The notes beneath the pieces are model-generated. The model was given only the letters and a program-made list of their open reading frames with translations, was not told the DNA's origin and ran no database searches. 64,000 nt of DNA from Pseudoalteromonas sp. NC201 (lineage in GTDB: Bacteria; Pseudomonadota; Gammaproteobacteria; Enterobacterales; Alteromonadaceae). The DNA lies in contig NZ_CP022522.1 of assembly GCF_002850255.1 (NCBI RefSeq), positions 624,097 through 688,096 on the forward strand, read 5' to 3'. Below, one piece after another: positions 35,797-44,099 of the stretch (within the stretch, counting starts at the first letter, position 1; each line of letters begins with the position of its first letter). Made by a program: the position numbers and the translations under genes.

Positions 35797-37758
35797 ATGG
35801 ATAGTTGGTTTCGCGCCTTACTTGGCGCTTCTCGTAGCCAAAAACGACTTCTCACGCTCGTATTAGATTCAGTTTTTATAGTCTCAGCCTTTTGGTTAGC
35901 GCTTATTGTTCGCCTCGATAGCCTAGCACCACTGGCTAATCTTAATAATTGGCTAATCCTCGCCTTGTTACTCCCAATTAGCTTGGTGATATTTGTAAAA
36001 CTTGGTTTATATCGCGCTGTGCTCCGTTACGTTGGGGCAAATGCCGTAGGTGCTGTTGTACTTGGTACGGTTATTAGTACCGTGATTTTAGTGTTGTCTT
36101 CATTTTTTACGCAAACCGCTATCCCTCGTACTATGCCCTTTATTTATGCGTGGTTGATGATACTTTCTGTGGGTGGCTCGCGTATTTTGGTAAGAGCACT
36201 TATTTGGCGATTAACCTCATTTACTAAAACCCCAGTGGTTATTTATGGCGCTGGAGATGCTGGTCGGCAGTTAGCTACTGCGCTAGCAACAGGGCCAGAC
36301 TATTACGTTACGGCGTATCTAGACGATGACGCTACCAAACATAATGCTATTATCCAAGGGATCCCCGTTATTGCCTTTGACGAAATCTATAATTTGATAG
36401 ATAAAAAGCGAGTGCATAAGGTTTTGCTTGCATTACCAAGCGTATCGCGCTCACGCCGTAAAGAAATACTCACGAAGTTAGAAAAACTGCCGCTCGAGGT
36501 GATGACGGTGCCAGGTATGGCAGACGTTATTGACGGTAAAGCGCAGCTTAATGAGATAAAAGAAGTCGAAATTGAAGACTTATTGGGCAGAGACCCAGTA
36601 GCGCCACAAGCAGAGCTGATGGCTGCAAATATAAAAGATAAAGTCATTATGGTAACCGGTGCCGGCGGTTCTATAGGCTCCGAACTATGCAGGCAAATTA
36701 TATTAAATGGACCTAAAAAGCTGGTGCTTTTTGAGGTGTCTGAGTTTGGTTTATATAGCATTGAAAAGGAGCTGAATCAGCTTGCATTGAATAAAGGCGT
36801 ATCATTGGAAATAGTACCAGTGATGGGGTCGGTGCAACGTATCAACCGTATTGAAACTTGCATGAAAGCCTTTGGGGTGCAAACTGTCTATCATGCCGCG
36901 GCCTACAAGCATGTACCGCTTGTAGAGCAAAATGTTGTTGAGGGTGTTCGTAATAATGTATTTGGTACTTATTACACGGCTAAAGCCGCTATTAACGCAG
37001 GAGTAGAGACCTTTGTATTAATCTCTACAGATAAAGCGGTGCGCCCTACCAATGTGATGGGTGCAACCAAGCGTATGGCAGAGTTAGTGTTACAAGCCTT
37101 GGCTGAAAGTAAAGCAACGTCTAAAAATACCCGTTTTTGCATGGTACGTTTTGGTAATGTGCTTGGTTCTAGTGGTTCAGTTGTGCCTCTATTCCGTAAG
37201 CAGATTAAAGAAGGTGGACCAATTACCTTAACGCATAAAGATATCACCCGGTTTTTTATGACCATACCGGAAGCTGCGCAGTTAGTTATTCAGGCGGGTG
37301 CCATGGGTAAGGGTGGTGACGTATTTGTGTTAGATATGGGTGAATCTGTTAAGATCAAAGACTTAGCGACCAAAATGGTGCATCTTTCTGGCTTAGAAGT
37401 TAAATCAGAGTCAAACCCTCATGGCGATATTGAAATTGAATGCACAGGATTGCGCCCAGGTGAAAAGTTATATGAAGAGTTATTGATTGGTGACAATGTA
37501 GAAGAAACTTCTCATCCACGGATCATGACGGCCAACGAGGTAAAACTGCCAATGGCAGAGCTAGAGTCTTTTATGAGTGCAATGGACACGGCTTGTCATA
37601 ATTTTGATCATGAGCTTATTCGTAAATTGTTGCTAGAGGCGCCTACAGGCTTTAATCCTACAGACGGTATTTGTGATTTGGTGTGGAATGAAAAACGCCA
37701 AGTGCTTGAAGCGCAACGTGAGTCCGAGCAGAAAGTGGTTAATTTAAGAAACGTGTAA
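35797..37758 (+). CDS. WbpM/PglF-like UDP-HexNAc 4,6-dehydratase
   Basis: 653 residues. Four or five N-terminal membrane helices (about 15-135), a CoA-binding-like Rossmann domain (VVIYGAGDAGRQLATAL) and a second SDR domain with VTGAGGSIGSELCRQI, HAAAYKHVPLVE, STDKAVRPTNVMGATKRMAE (Met replaces the usual SDR Tyr, as in WbpM) and GLRPGEKLYEELL. It dehydrates UDP-GlcNAc to the 4-keto-6-deoxy sugar, the substrate of the upstream aminotransferase. It ends the main operon before a REP island. Confidence 0.93.
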   Translation: MDSWFRALLGASRSQKRLLTLVLDSVFIVSAFWLALIVRLDSLAPLANLNNWLILALLLPISLVIFVKLGLYRAVLRYVGANAVGAVVLGTVISTVILVLSSFFTQTAIPRTMPFIYAWLMILSVGGSRILVRALIWRLTSFTKTPVVIYGAGDAGRQLATALATGPDYYVTAYLDDDATKHNAIIQGIPVIAFDEIYNLIDKKRVHKVLLALPSVSRSRRKEILTKLEKLPLEVMTVPGMADVIDGKAQLNEIKEVEIEDLLGRDPVAPQAELMAANIKDKVIMVTGAGGSIGSELCRQIILNGPKKLVLFEVSEFGLYSIEKELNQLALNKGVSLEIVPVMGSVQRINRIETCMKAFGVQTVYHAAAYKHVPLVEQNVVEGVRNNVFGTYYTAKAAINAGVETFVLISTDKAVRPTNVMGATKRMAELVLQALAESKATSKNTRFCMVRFGNVLGSSGSVVPLFRKQIKEGGPITLTHKDITRFFMTIPEAAQLVIQAGAMGKGGDVFVLDMGESVKIKDLATKMVHLSGLEVKSESNPHGDIEIECTGLRPGEKLYEELLIGDNVEETSHPRIMTANEVKLPMAELESFMSAMDTACHNFDHELIRKLLLEAPTGFNPTDGICDLVWNEKRQVLEAQRESEQKVVNLRNV

Positions 37759-37763
37759 CGATC

Positions 37764-38462
37764 TTATCGCGGAGTTATGTATTCGTAGCAGCGACTTTAT
37801 GTCGCGATTTTTTATCTCGGGGTAAATCCGCGGTTACGGGGATGGTGTTCGGAACCCTTGTCGCGGGATAAACCCGCTGCTACGGGTGGTGTTTCGATGC
37901 TGTTGTCGCGATGCTCTTATCTCGGGGTAAACCTGTTGCTACGGGGTTGGTGTTTGGAACCCTTGTCGCGGGGTAAACCCGCCGCTACGGGGTCGGTGTT
38001 TCGGTGCTGTTGTCGCGGGGTTATGTATTCGTAGCTGCGACTTTATGTCGCGATTTTTTATCTCGGGGTAAACCCGTCGCTACGTGGTTGGCGTTTGGAA
38101 CCCTTGTCGCGGGGTAAACCCGCTGCTACGGGGTTGGTGTTTCGGTGCTGCTGTCGCGATGCGCTTATCTAGGGATAAACCCGCTGCTACGAGGTTGGTG
38201 TTTCGGTGCTGTTGTCGCGATGCGCTTATCTCGGGGTAAACCTGCCGCTACGGGGTTGGCGTTTGGAACCCTTGTCGCGGGATAAACCCGCTGCTACGGG
38301 GTCGGTGTTTCGATGCTGCTGTCGCGGAGTTATGTATCCGTAGCCGCGACTTTATGTCGCGACGCTTTTATCTCGGGATAAACCCGCTGCTACGGGGTTG
38401 GCGTTTCGTTGCTGCTGTCGCGATGCGCTTATCTCGGGATAAACCCGCTGCTACGAGGTTGG
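37764..38462. repeat. REP island 2 (inverted REP pairs)
   Basis: Alternating copies of two GTAG-headed hairpins: plus-strand units with stem GCGAC/GTCGC and loop TTTAT, and minus-strand units with stem GCGGG/CCCGC and loop TTTAT (seen as GCGGGATAAACCCGC). They are linked by a conserved spacer reading GGTGTTTCGGTGCTG or GTTTGGAACCCTT. The island separates the dehydratase gene from the YjbH-like gene. Confidence 0.92.
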
Positions 38463-38582
38463 GTTTTTCTATACTTCATTGTACGATGTCTACATAATAC
38501 TTATAACTAACGGTGGCTGAGCTGGTTAATTTGCTCTGCCACATTTAATTCAAGAATTGAAAATAAAAATCGGTCTGCGCAC

Positions 38583-40703
38583 ATGTCAAAAATAAATACG
38601 ATTCTTGCAGGTAGCATTGCACTTGCAAGCATACCTGTTTTAGCTGATACCCAAATAAATAACTACACTGCATTTGCGGGGTACACTGGTATTTTTAATA
38701 CCCCTACTGCTGAGGTACTTGAAAAGGGAAGTATAGATATTGGTTACAATAACCAACTTGATCACAGTGGCAATGGCTACTTCGATGGTCACAACTATAT
38801 TTTCTCAGCGGGTGTGTTTGACGGTTTAGAGGTAAGCGGTATGATTGCTTCTAATACAATGCACGACAATCTTTTTACTACTGTAGCTAATGGTGAAAAT
38901 CAAACTCGCGACCTTTCATTTAACTTAAAATACCAACTCCCTTTTGTGCCTAAAGAGTGGTTTAACTTAGCTGTAGGTGGTAAAGACCTTGGCGGTGCCG
39001 CTAATAATTATGAAACCTATTATTTGGCAGGTTCTCGTGAATGGAACGACTTTAGATTTTCAGCGGGTTTTGCGGTAAGCGATCGCGCAACCGGGCAAAT
39101 GGATGGCGCATTTGCGGGTATTGAGTGGCAGCCACTAGACTGGCTAGCTGTGCAAGTGGAACATGATGCTGATGCGGTTAATGCCGGTTTGCGTCTAACA
39201 GTACCAAAAGCATGGATTTATGATGTGGGTACTTTAACGCTTACCAGTAAGTTTTACAGTAATACTGATCACGCTGAAAAAGACACCTTTTGGGGTGTAA
39301 ACTTCTCCATGCCTTTGTTTGAGCAGGCAACATTAAATGACCCACTAGAAGCAGCTCCAGCGCCAACGCTTGACGCAGACGCCAAGCGAGAAGCGGCATT
39401 TAAAGCTCATTATGAGGAGCAGCGCCGTCTCGCCCGTAAACCTCTTCCTGAAGCGAAAAAAGAAGTCACAGAGCGTGATGAATATAAAAAATCTCTAACA
39501 ATGCAAACGCGCGCTTTAAAAGCGGCGCTCTTGGAAGACGGCTTTGAGTCGGTAAGTGTTGGCTTCAATCGAGACCCTCATGTTGTCGTGAGTTTTGAAA
39601 ACTATGTTTTTAATCGCAACGACATAGATGCAATTGGTTTAGTATTAGGTCGTATTGCTGAACATGTGAACGAGCCGAACGCGCAGTTTACTGTTCAATT
39701 GCTAAATCGTGGTATTCCAATGTTAGCATTGCGAGGCCACATTAATAATTATAGAGAGTTCGTAAATACTGGCACTACACCTGATATGGATATTCGTCGA
39801 GGCGAAATGGACCCGATTGGTAGTGTGTCTTGGGTTGGTATGCCAAAGGCAAATAGCGCGTACTTTAAACCAAGATTAACCGTTGGTCCTGCACTGGACT
39901 CAAGGTTGGCAACGGAGCTGGGAGTTTATGATTTTTCACTCGCCTTAAAAGCAGATGTTGATGTACCAATGTGGTATGGCGGTGGTATTAATTTAAGTGC
40001 CGAAACCGAAGTTGCGAATACGAGTGACTACGATGATGGAAAAGCATTTGGTCGTTTGGCTAAACAAAGTGGCTTAACACAAGCGACTATCTATCAAACA
40101 TTTGCACTGCCTTATGGTATTTATAACCAAACACATATCGGCTTTTTTAAAGAGTTTAATGATTACACAGGTATTAAGAACGAAACAACTTGGTTGAGTG
40201 GCAATGGTCGTCATCAATTTTCAGCAGAGCTTGGATACTTTGAGTACGATGATTATGACTTAGATAAGGATTATCAAACCTTGTCTTATCGTTATAACTG
40301 GGTTGAGCAAGATGTTAGTTTTCATGCCACAGCAGGTAAGTTCTTTTATGAGGATAGTGGCGTTAAGCTAGAAACGCGCTTTTGGTTTGGTGATAGTTAC
40401 GTGTCCATATTTGCGCAAGATACAGATGTGCAAATCGCTGGTATATCTTTTAGCATTCCACTTACACCTAGAAAAGACATGGCACCAACACGTTATGGTC
40501 AAATTAAAGGAAATGAGGCGTGGCGTCATGCTGCAAGCTCTCGAATAAGTGAGTCAAAAAATGCCATTGCGATTGGTCGAGGCCATTTAGTTAATACGCC
40601 GGTTAATATTGATAAAACATTCCTCAATCAAGGTCGTTTATCGAGCAGCTATGTATATAGTAACTTGGCTCGACTAAGAGAAGTGTATTTGACCTATAAA
40701 TAA
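38583..40703 (+). CDS. YjbH-like outer-membrane polysaccharide-associated protein
   Basis: 706 residues with a Sec signal peptide (cut after VLA, about residue 21). The N-terminal part (YTAFAGYTGIFNTPTAEVLEKGSIDIGYNNQ) and the C-terminal half (WLSGNGRHQFSAELGYFEYDDYD, GVKLETRFWFGDSYVSIFAQ) match the YjbH family of outer-membrane beta-barrel proteins. A charged helical linker lies at about 265-310. YjbH is encoded in EPS operons (yjbEFGH) and near capsule clusters in vibrios; its role in export is not settled. The partner genes yjbE, F and G are not seen in this window. The start has no strong ribosome site. Confidence 0.85.
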   Translation: MSKINTILAGSIALASIPVLADTQINNYTAFAGYTGIFNTPTAEVLEKGSIDIGYNNQLDHSGNGYFDGHNYIFSAGVFDGLEVSGMIASNTMHDNLFTTVANGENQTRDLSFNLKYQLPFVPKEWFNLAVGGKDLGGAANNYETYYLAGSREWNDFRFSAGFAVSDRATGQMDGAFAGIEWQPLDWLAVQVEHDADAVNAGLRLTVPKAWIYDVGTLTLTSKFYSNTDHAEKDTFWGVNFSMPLFEQATLNDPLEAAPAPTLDADAKREAAFKAHYEEQRRLARKPLPEAKKEVTERDEYKKSLTMQTRALKAALLEDGFESVSVGFNRDPHVVVSFENYVFNRNDIDAIGLVLGRIAEHVNEPNAQFTVQLLNRGIPMLALRGHINNYREFVNTGTTPDMDIRRGEMDPIGSVSWVGMPKANSAYFKPRLTVGPALDSRLATELGVYDFSLALKADVDVPMWYGGGINLSAETEVANTSDYDDGKAFGRLAKQSGLTQATIYQTFALPYGIYNQTHIGFFKEFNDYTGIKNETTWLSGNGRHQFSAELGYFEYDDYDLDKDYQTLSYRYNWVEQDVSFHATAGKFFYEDSGVKLETRFWFGDSYVSIFAQDTDVQIAGISFSIPLTPRKDMAPTRYGQIKGNEAWRHAASSRISESKNAIAIGRGHLVNTPVNIDKTFLNQGRLSSSYVYSNLARLREVYLTYK

Positions 40704-40707
40704 GAGA

Positions 40708-41760
40708 TGGTCACGGTAAGCCTGCTGCTATGGGGTCGGTGTTTCGGTGCTGCTGTCGCGGGATAAACCCGCTGCTACGGGGGTGGTGTTTCGCTGCTGC
40801 TGTCGCGGGATAAACCCGCTGCTACGGGTGTGGTGTTTCGCTGCTGCTGTCGCGGGATAAACCCGCTGCTACGAGGTTGGAGTTTGGAACCTTGTCGCGA
40901 GGCTATGTATTCGTAGCAGCGACTTTATGTCGCGATGCTGTTATCTCGGGGTAAATCCGCTGCTATGGGGTCGGTGTTTCGGTGCTGCTGTCGCGGGATA
41001 AACCCGCTGCCACGAGGTTGGAGTGCTTGTCGCGGGGCTATGTATTCGTAGCAGCGACTTTATGTCGCGATGCTGTTATCTCGGGGTAAATCCGCAGCTT
41101 TAGGTGTGGTGTTTCGGTGCTGCTGTCGCGGGATAAATCCGCAGCTTTAGGTGTGGTGTTTCGGTGCTGCTGTCGCGGGATAAACCCGCTGCTACGAGGT
41201 TGGAGTTTGGAACCTTGTCGCGAGGCTATGTATTCGTAGCAGCGACTTTATGTCGCGATGCTGTTATCTCGGGGTAAATCCGCTGCTATGGGGTCGGTGT
41301 TTCGGTGCTGCTGTCGCGGGATAAACCCGCTGCCACGAGGTTGGAGTGCTTGTCGCGGGGCTATGTATTCGTAGCAGCGACTTTATGTCGCGATGCTGTT
41401 ATCTCGGGGTAAATCCGCAGCTTTAGGTGTGGCGTTTCGTTGCTGCTGCCGCGGGATAAACCCGCTGCAACGAGGTTGGAGTTTGGAACCTTGTCGCGGG
41501 GTTATGTATTCGTAGCAGCGACTTTATGTCGCGATGCTGTTATCTCGGGGTAAATCCGCAGCTTTAGGTGTGGCGTTTCGTTGCTGCTGTCGCGGGATAA
41601 ACCCGCTGCTACGAGGTTGGAGTTTGGAACCTTGTCGCGGGATAAACCCGCTGCTACGAGGTTGGAGTTTGGAACCTTGTCGCGGGGCTATGTATTCGTA
41701 GCAGCGACTTTATGTCGCGACGCTCTTATTACGGGATAAATCCCGGTTACGGATCGCGAT
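40708..41760. repeat. REP island 3 with an exact 268-bp internal duplication
   Basis: About 1 kb of the same two REP hairpins and spacers as island 2. Bases 40842-41109 recur without change at 41165-41432 (offset 323), a recent segmental duplication or a product of unequal recombination. No coding frame is supported. Confidence 0.92.
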
Positions 41761-41784
41761 TCTTTTTTTTATTTTATCTCGTGA

Positions 41785-41811
41785 CGATAGCTGCACTGAA
41801 GCTATCGCTAC
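41785..41811 (-). repeat. Singleton GTAG-headed hairpin with a different stem
   Basis: CGATAGCT at 41785-41792 and AGCTATCG at 41800-41807 form a perfect eight-base stem, followed by CTAC at 41808-41811; read on the minus strand this is GTAG directly 5' of a hairpin, the REP layout with unrelated stem bases. Confidence 0.55.
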
Positions 41812-42112
41812 ACATTTACAATTTATACCTCGTTAATAAACAACCATTATGTTGCAATTATTTACGATAAATTTAACTTCATTCATTGTGTATTTAGTGT
41901 ACCAACGGTATCCTACTTTCAAACTAAATCAAGCGGTTGGATCTAACGCTTTACTGTGATAAATTAGCGGGGTCATCGTGGGCTGTTTCTATCTTGGTCA
42001 TAGTTTTGACTACAAAGCTCGCGTTGAATCGGGTCAGGGAGTGACTTAGTCCCTGTCTACCATACAAATTTTTAATTTAAAGCTTTCATTGCTAGCAATG
42101 AAGCTTTTTTTG
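41812..42112 (+). ncRNA. Candidate leader or small RNA ending in an intrinsic terminator
   Basis: No open frame is seen. The stretch contains CAGGGA/TCCCTG inverted at about 42034-42056 and ends in a strong stem and T-run at 42078-42112, 54 bases before the next gene. A terminator that does not follow any coding sequence suggests a short transcript or an attenuated leader; its start is unknown. Confidence 0.3.
42078..42112 (+). terminator. Orphan intrinsic terminator upstream of a lipoprotein gene
   Basis: AAAGCTTTCATTGC pairs with GCAATGAAGCTTT (one bulged T), followed by TTTTTTG. It lies in the leader region of the lipoprotein gene at 42167. Confidence 0.7.
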
Positions 42113-42166
42113 TGTGTTAACACGCTAACGTGGCGTTGTTAATAAAAAAGAAAACAAGGACTAATC

Positions 42167-43777
42167 ATGATTGCAAACAAAAAATCTCTTCTTGCGCTGT
42201 CAGTCGCATCTGCGTTGACGCTTTCAGGCTGTTTCAGCGACGATGACAATAACACAACAACTCCACCACCAGAGCCTACAGATCCTGTAGTTGTAGCACC
42301 TGATGCTCCTAATGCTCTTTCTCTAGTTGTGAATGGTAGCGTTGTTGACAAAAATAGCACTAACGTTGTTCCTGCAACAATCGCATTCCTAGAAAATGGT
42401 GAAGCTTCTGAAAACATCGTAAATACCAAAGGCGAAGTAACTGCAACAGTTGAAACTGGTGATGCTGGTAATTTTGTATTTACTGTTAAAGAAGGTGCTG
42501 AGCTTTCTCAAGTAACAGCCGTTGTTACAGCGAACGGTTACTTCTCAAAGAGTTTCAACATTGATCTAACTACGGAAGAAGATGTTGCTGAAGTTGCAGT
42601 TCAACTAGCACTTGTTTCTAAAAATACAGATTCAACTGTTGAAGAAGTTGTAGAAACTGAAGTTGAAGGCGGTGTTGTAGACGCTGCAATCACAGCAACA
42701 GCAGCTAAAGGCAAAGCTGGTGCTAACGTGGTAATTCCTGCTGGCGTTGTACTTCGTGACGCAAATGGTGAAGCTATCACTGGTACAAAAGTATCACTAA
42801 ACGTTGGTTCTGCAGATCCTACATCTTCAGCTGCCGGTGCAGTGCTTCCTGAAGGACTGAATGCAGATAGCGCTGCGACTTTAGCAGCTCCAGTTGGTGT
42901 TGCTAACGTAACAATGACTGATGAGAATGGCGTTAAGATCAAAAAGTTCAGCAACCCAATCTCTATCTCAATCTCTATTCCAAAAGATACTGTACTAGCA
43001 TCTGAAGGCCGCGCTGTTGAAACTGGTGATGTATTAGGCCTTTCATCTCATAACGAAGATACAGGCGTTTGGACTAAAGAGACTAATAATGAAGTTACTG
43101 TTGGTGCTTTAAACGAAGCAGGAACTGCGTACAAAGCTTCGTTTATGACCGACCACCTTACATTCTTCACCGCAACTGATGAAGTTGCTGTATGTAATAA
43201 TGATGTTTCTGTAAACATCACTGGTGACGTACCTGCAGGCGGCTTATTTGTTGATGTGCAATCATCTGATATCAATGCAACTAAGTTCATTGCTTCAGGA
43301 GCAACTTCTAAAGTTATTTACACTGCGGAAAACGCGGGTAAAAATAACGTAAGTGCAGACGCGACAGCACGTATTGTACTTCGTGATGCTGAAGGTACAG
43401 TTTGGTTTGATACTGAAAATGAAGTAGCTGTATGTGGTGAAGCTGTTGCAGCAACGTTAGAAGCGCCAGCGGTTGAGTACACAACAGCATCATTTGACTT
43501 AACGGGTGTTTGTTCTAATGATGAGTCGGTTTCTGTTCCAGTACAAAACTCAGTGATTACTTACCGTCGTGCTGACAAAGCAACATACCTTGCTGCAAAT
43601 GCTGAAGGTACATATTCGTTAAATAACCTAGTTGTTGGCGAGACGTACACTGTGAGCATTGATCCATTATCACTAGAAGTTGCAGAAGGCCAAGCTACAT
43701 CGTTTACTTTTGAAGCGGGTGCTGAAGTTGCAGACCAAGAGCTAAAAATGGCTTGTGAGACAGTAACTGGTTCTTAA
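42167..43777 (+). CDS. Large surface lipoprotein, paralogue A
   Basis: 536 residues with a lipoprotein signal (LTLSGC, Cys22), then an acidic, Pro/Thr-rich stalk (FSDDDNNTTTPPPEPTDPV). A carboxypeptidase-regulatory-like beta domain (about 45-145) has FTVKEGAELSQVTAVVTANGYFSKSFNID. Further domains contain DRF-like patterns such as GLSSHNEDTGVWTKE and YKASFMTDHLTFFTAT, which resemble segments of beta-sandwich adhesins. Four conserved cysteines and the ending CETVTGS are shared with the next gene. Function is not recognised; a cell-surface or periplasmic lipoprotein is likely. Confidence 0.8.
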   Translation: MIANKKSLLALSVASALTLSGCFSDDDNNTTTPPPEPTDPVVVAPDAPNALSLVVNGSVVDKNSTNVVPATIAFLENGEASENIVNTKGEVTATVETGDAGNFVFTVKEGAELSQVTAVVTANGYFSKSFNIDLTTEEDVAEVAVQLALVSKNTDSTVEEVVETEVEGGVVDAAITATAAKGKAGANVVIPAGVVLRDANGEAITGTKVSLNVGSADPTSSAAGAVLPEGLNADSAATLAAPVGVANVTMTDENGVKIKKFSNPISISISIPKDTVLASEGRAVETGDVLGLSSHNEDTGVWTKETNNEVTVGALNEAGTAYKASFMTDHLTFFTATDEVAVCNNDVSVNITGDVPAGGLFVDVQSSDINATKFIASGATSKVIYTAENAGKNNVSADATARIVLRDAEGTVWFDTENEVAVCGEAVAATLEAPAVEYTTASFDLTGVCSNDESVSVPVQNSVITYRRADKATYLAANAEGTYSLNNLVVGETYTVSIDPLSLEVAEGQATSFTFEAGAEVADQELKMACETVTGS

Positions 43778-43796
43778 TAACGTCTGTTATTAAGCC

Positions 43797-43828
43797 TTAA
43801 AAAAGCCGCTGAATAGCGGCTTTTTTTG
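43797..43828 (+). terminator. Rho-independent terminator
   Basis: AAAAAGCCGCT pairs with AGCGGCTTTTT around GAAT, ending in a T-run, 20 bases after the paralogue A stop. Confidence 0.9.
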
Positions 43829-44099
43829 TTGTCAAAAAAGTTACAAACATCCTAACATAAGTACACTTAGCAAAGTTTGGACGTCATAAATGTTATTAAA
43901 GTAATATTACAGTTGTTATACACTTGCTTCTATTAAAGGGACTTGAAGTAACTTTGTATACGAAAATCTTTAAAAATTATTAAAAACTTATACTATCAAG
44001 CTGGACAATCTTAAAACCTTCTCTATATTTAAACTTCGATGTATTAAAACGCGCGACGGTGCCGCCTGGCGCTTTCAAAAAAGGGAACAAGGACCAATC

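Noticed and set aside
42601..42954. Antisense open frames within the two large lipoprotein genes
   Set aside because: They are long only because the sense codons are biased; low-complexity Ser/Thr/Ala content and no start signals.
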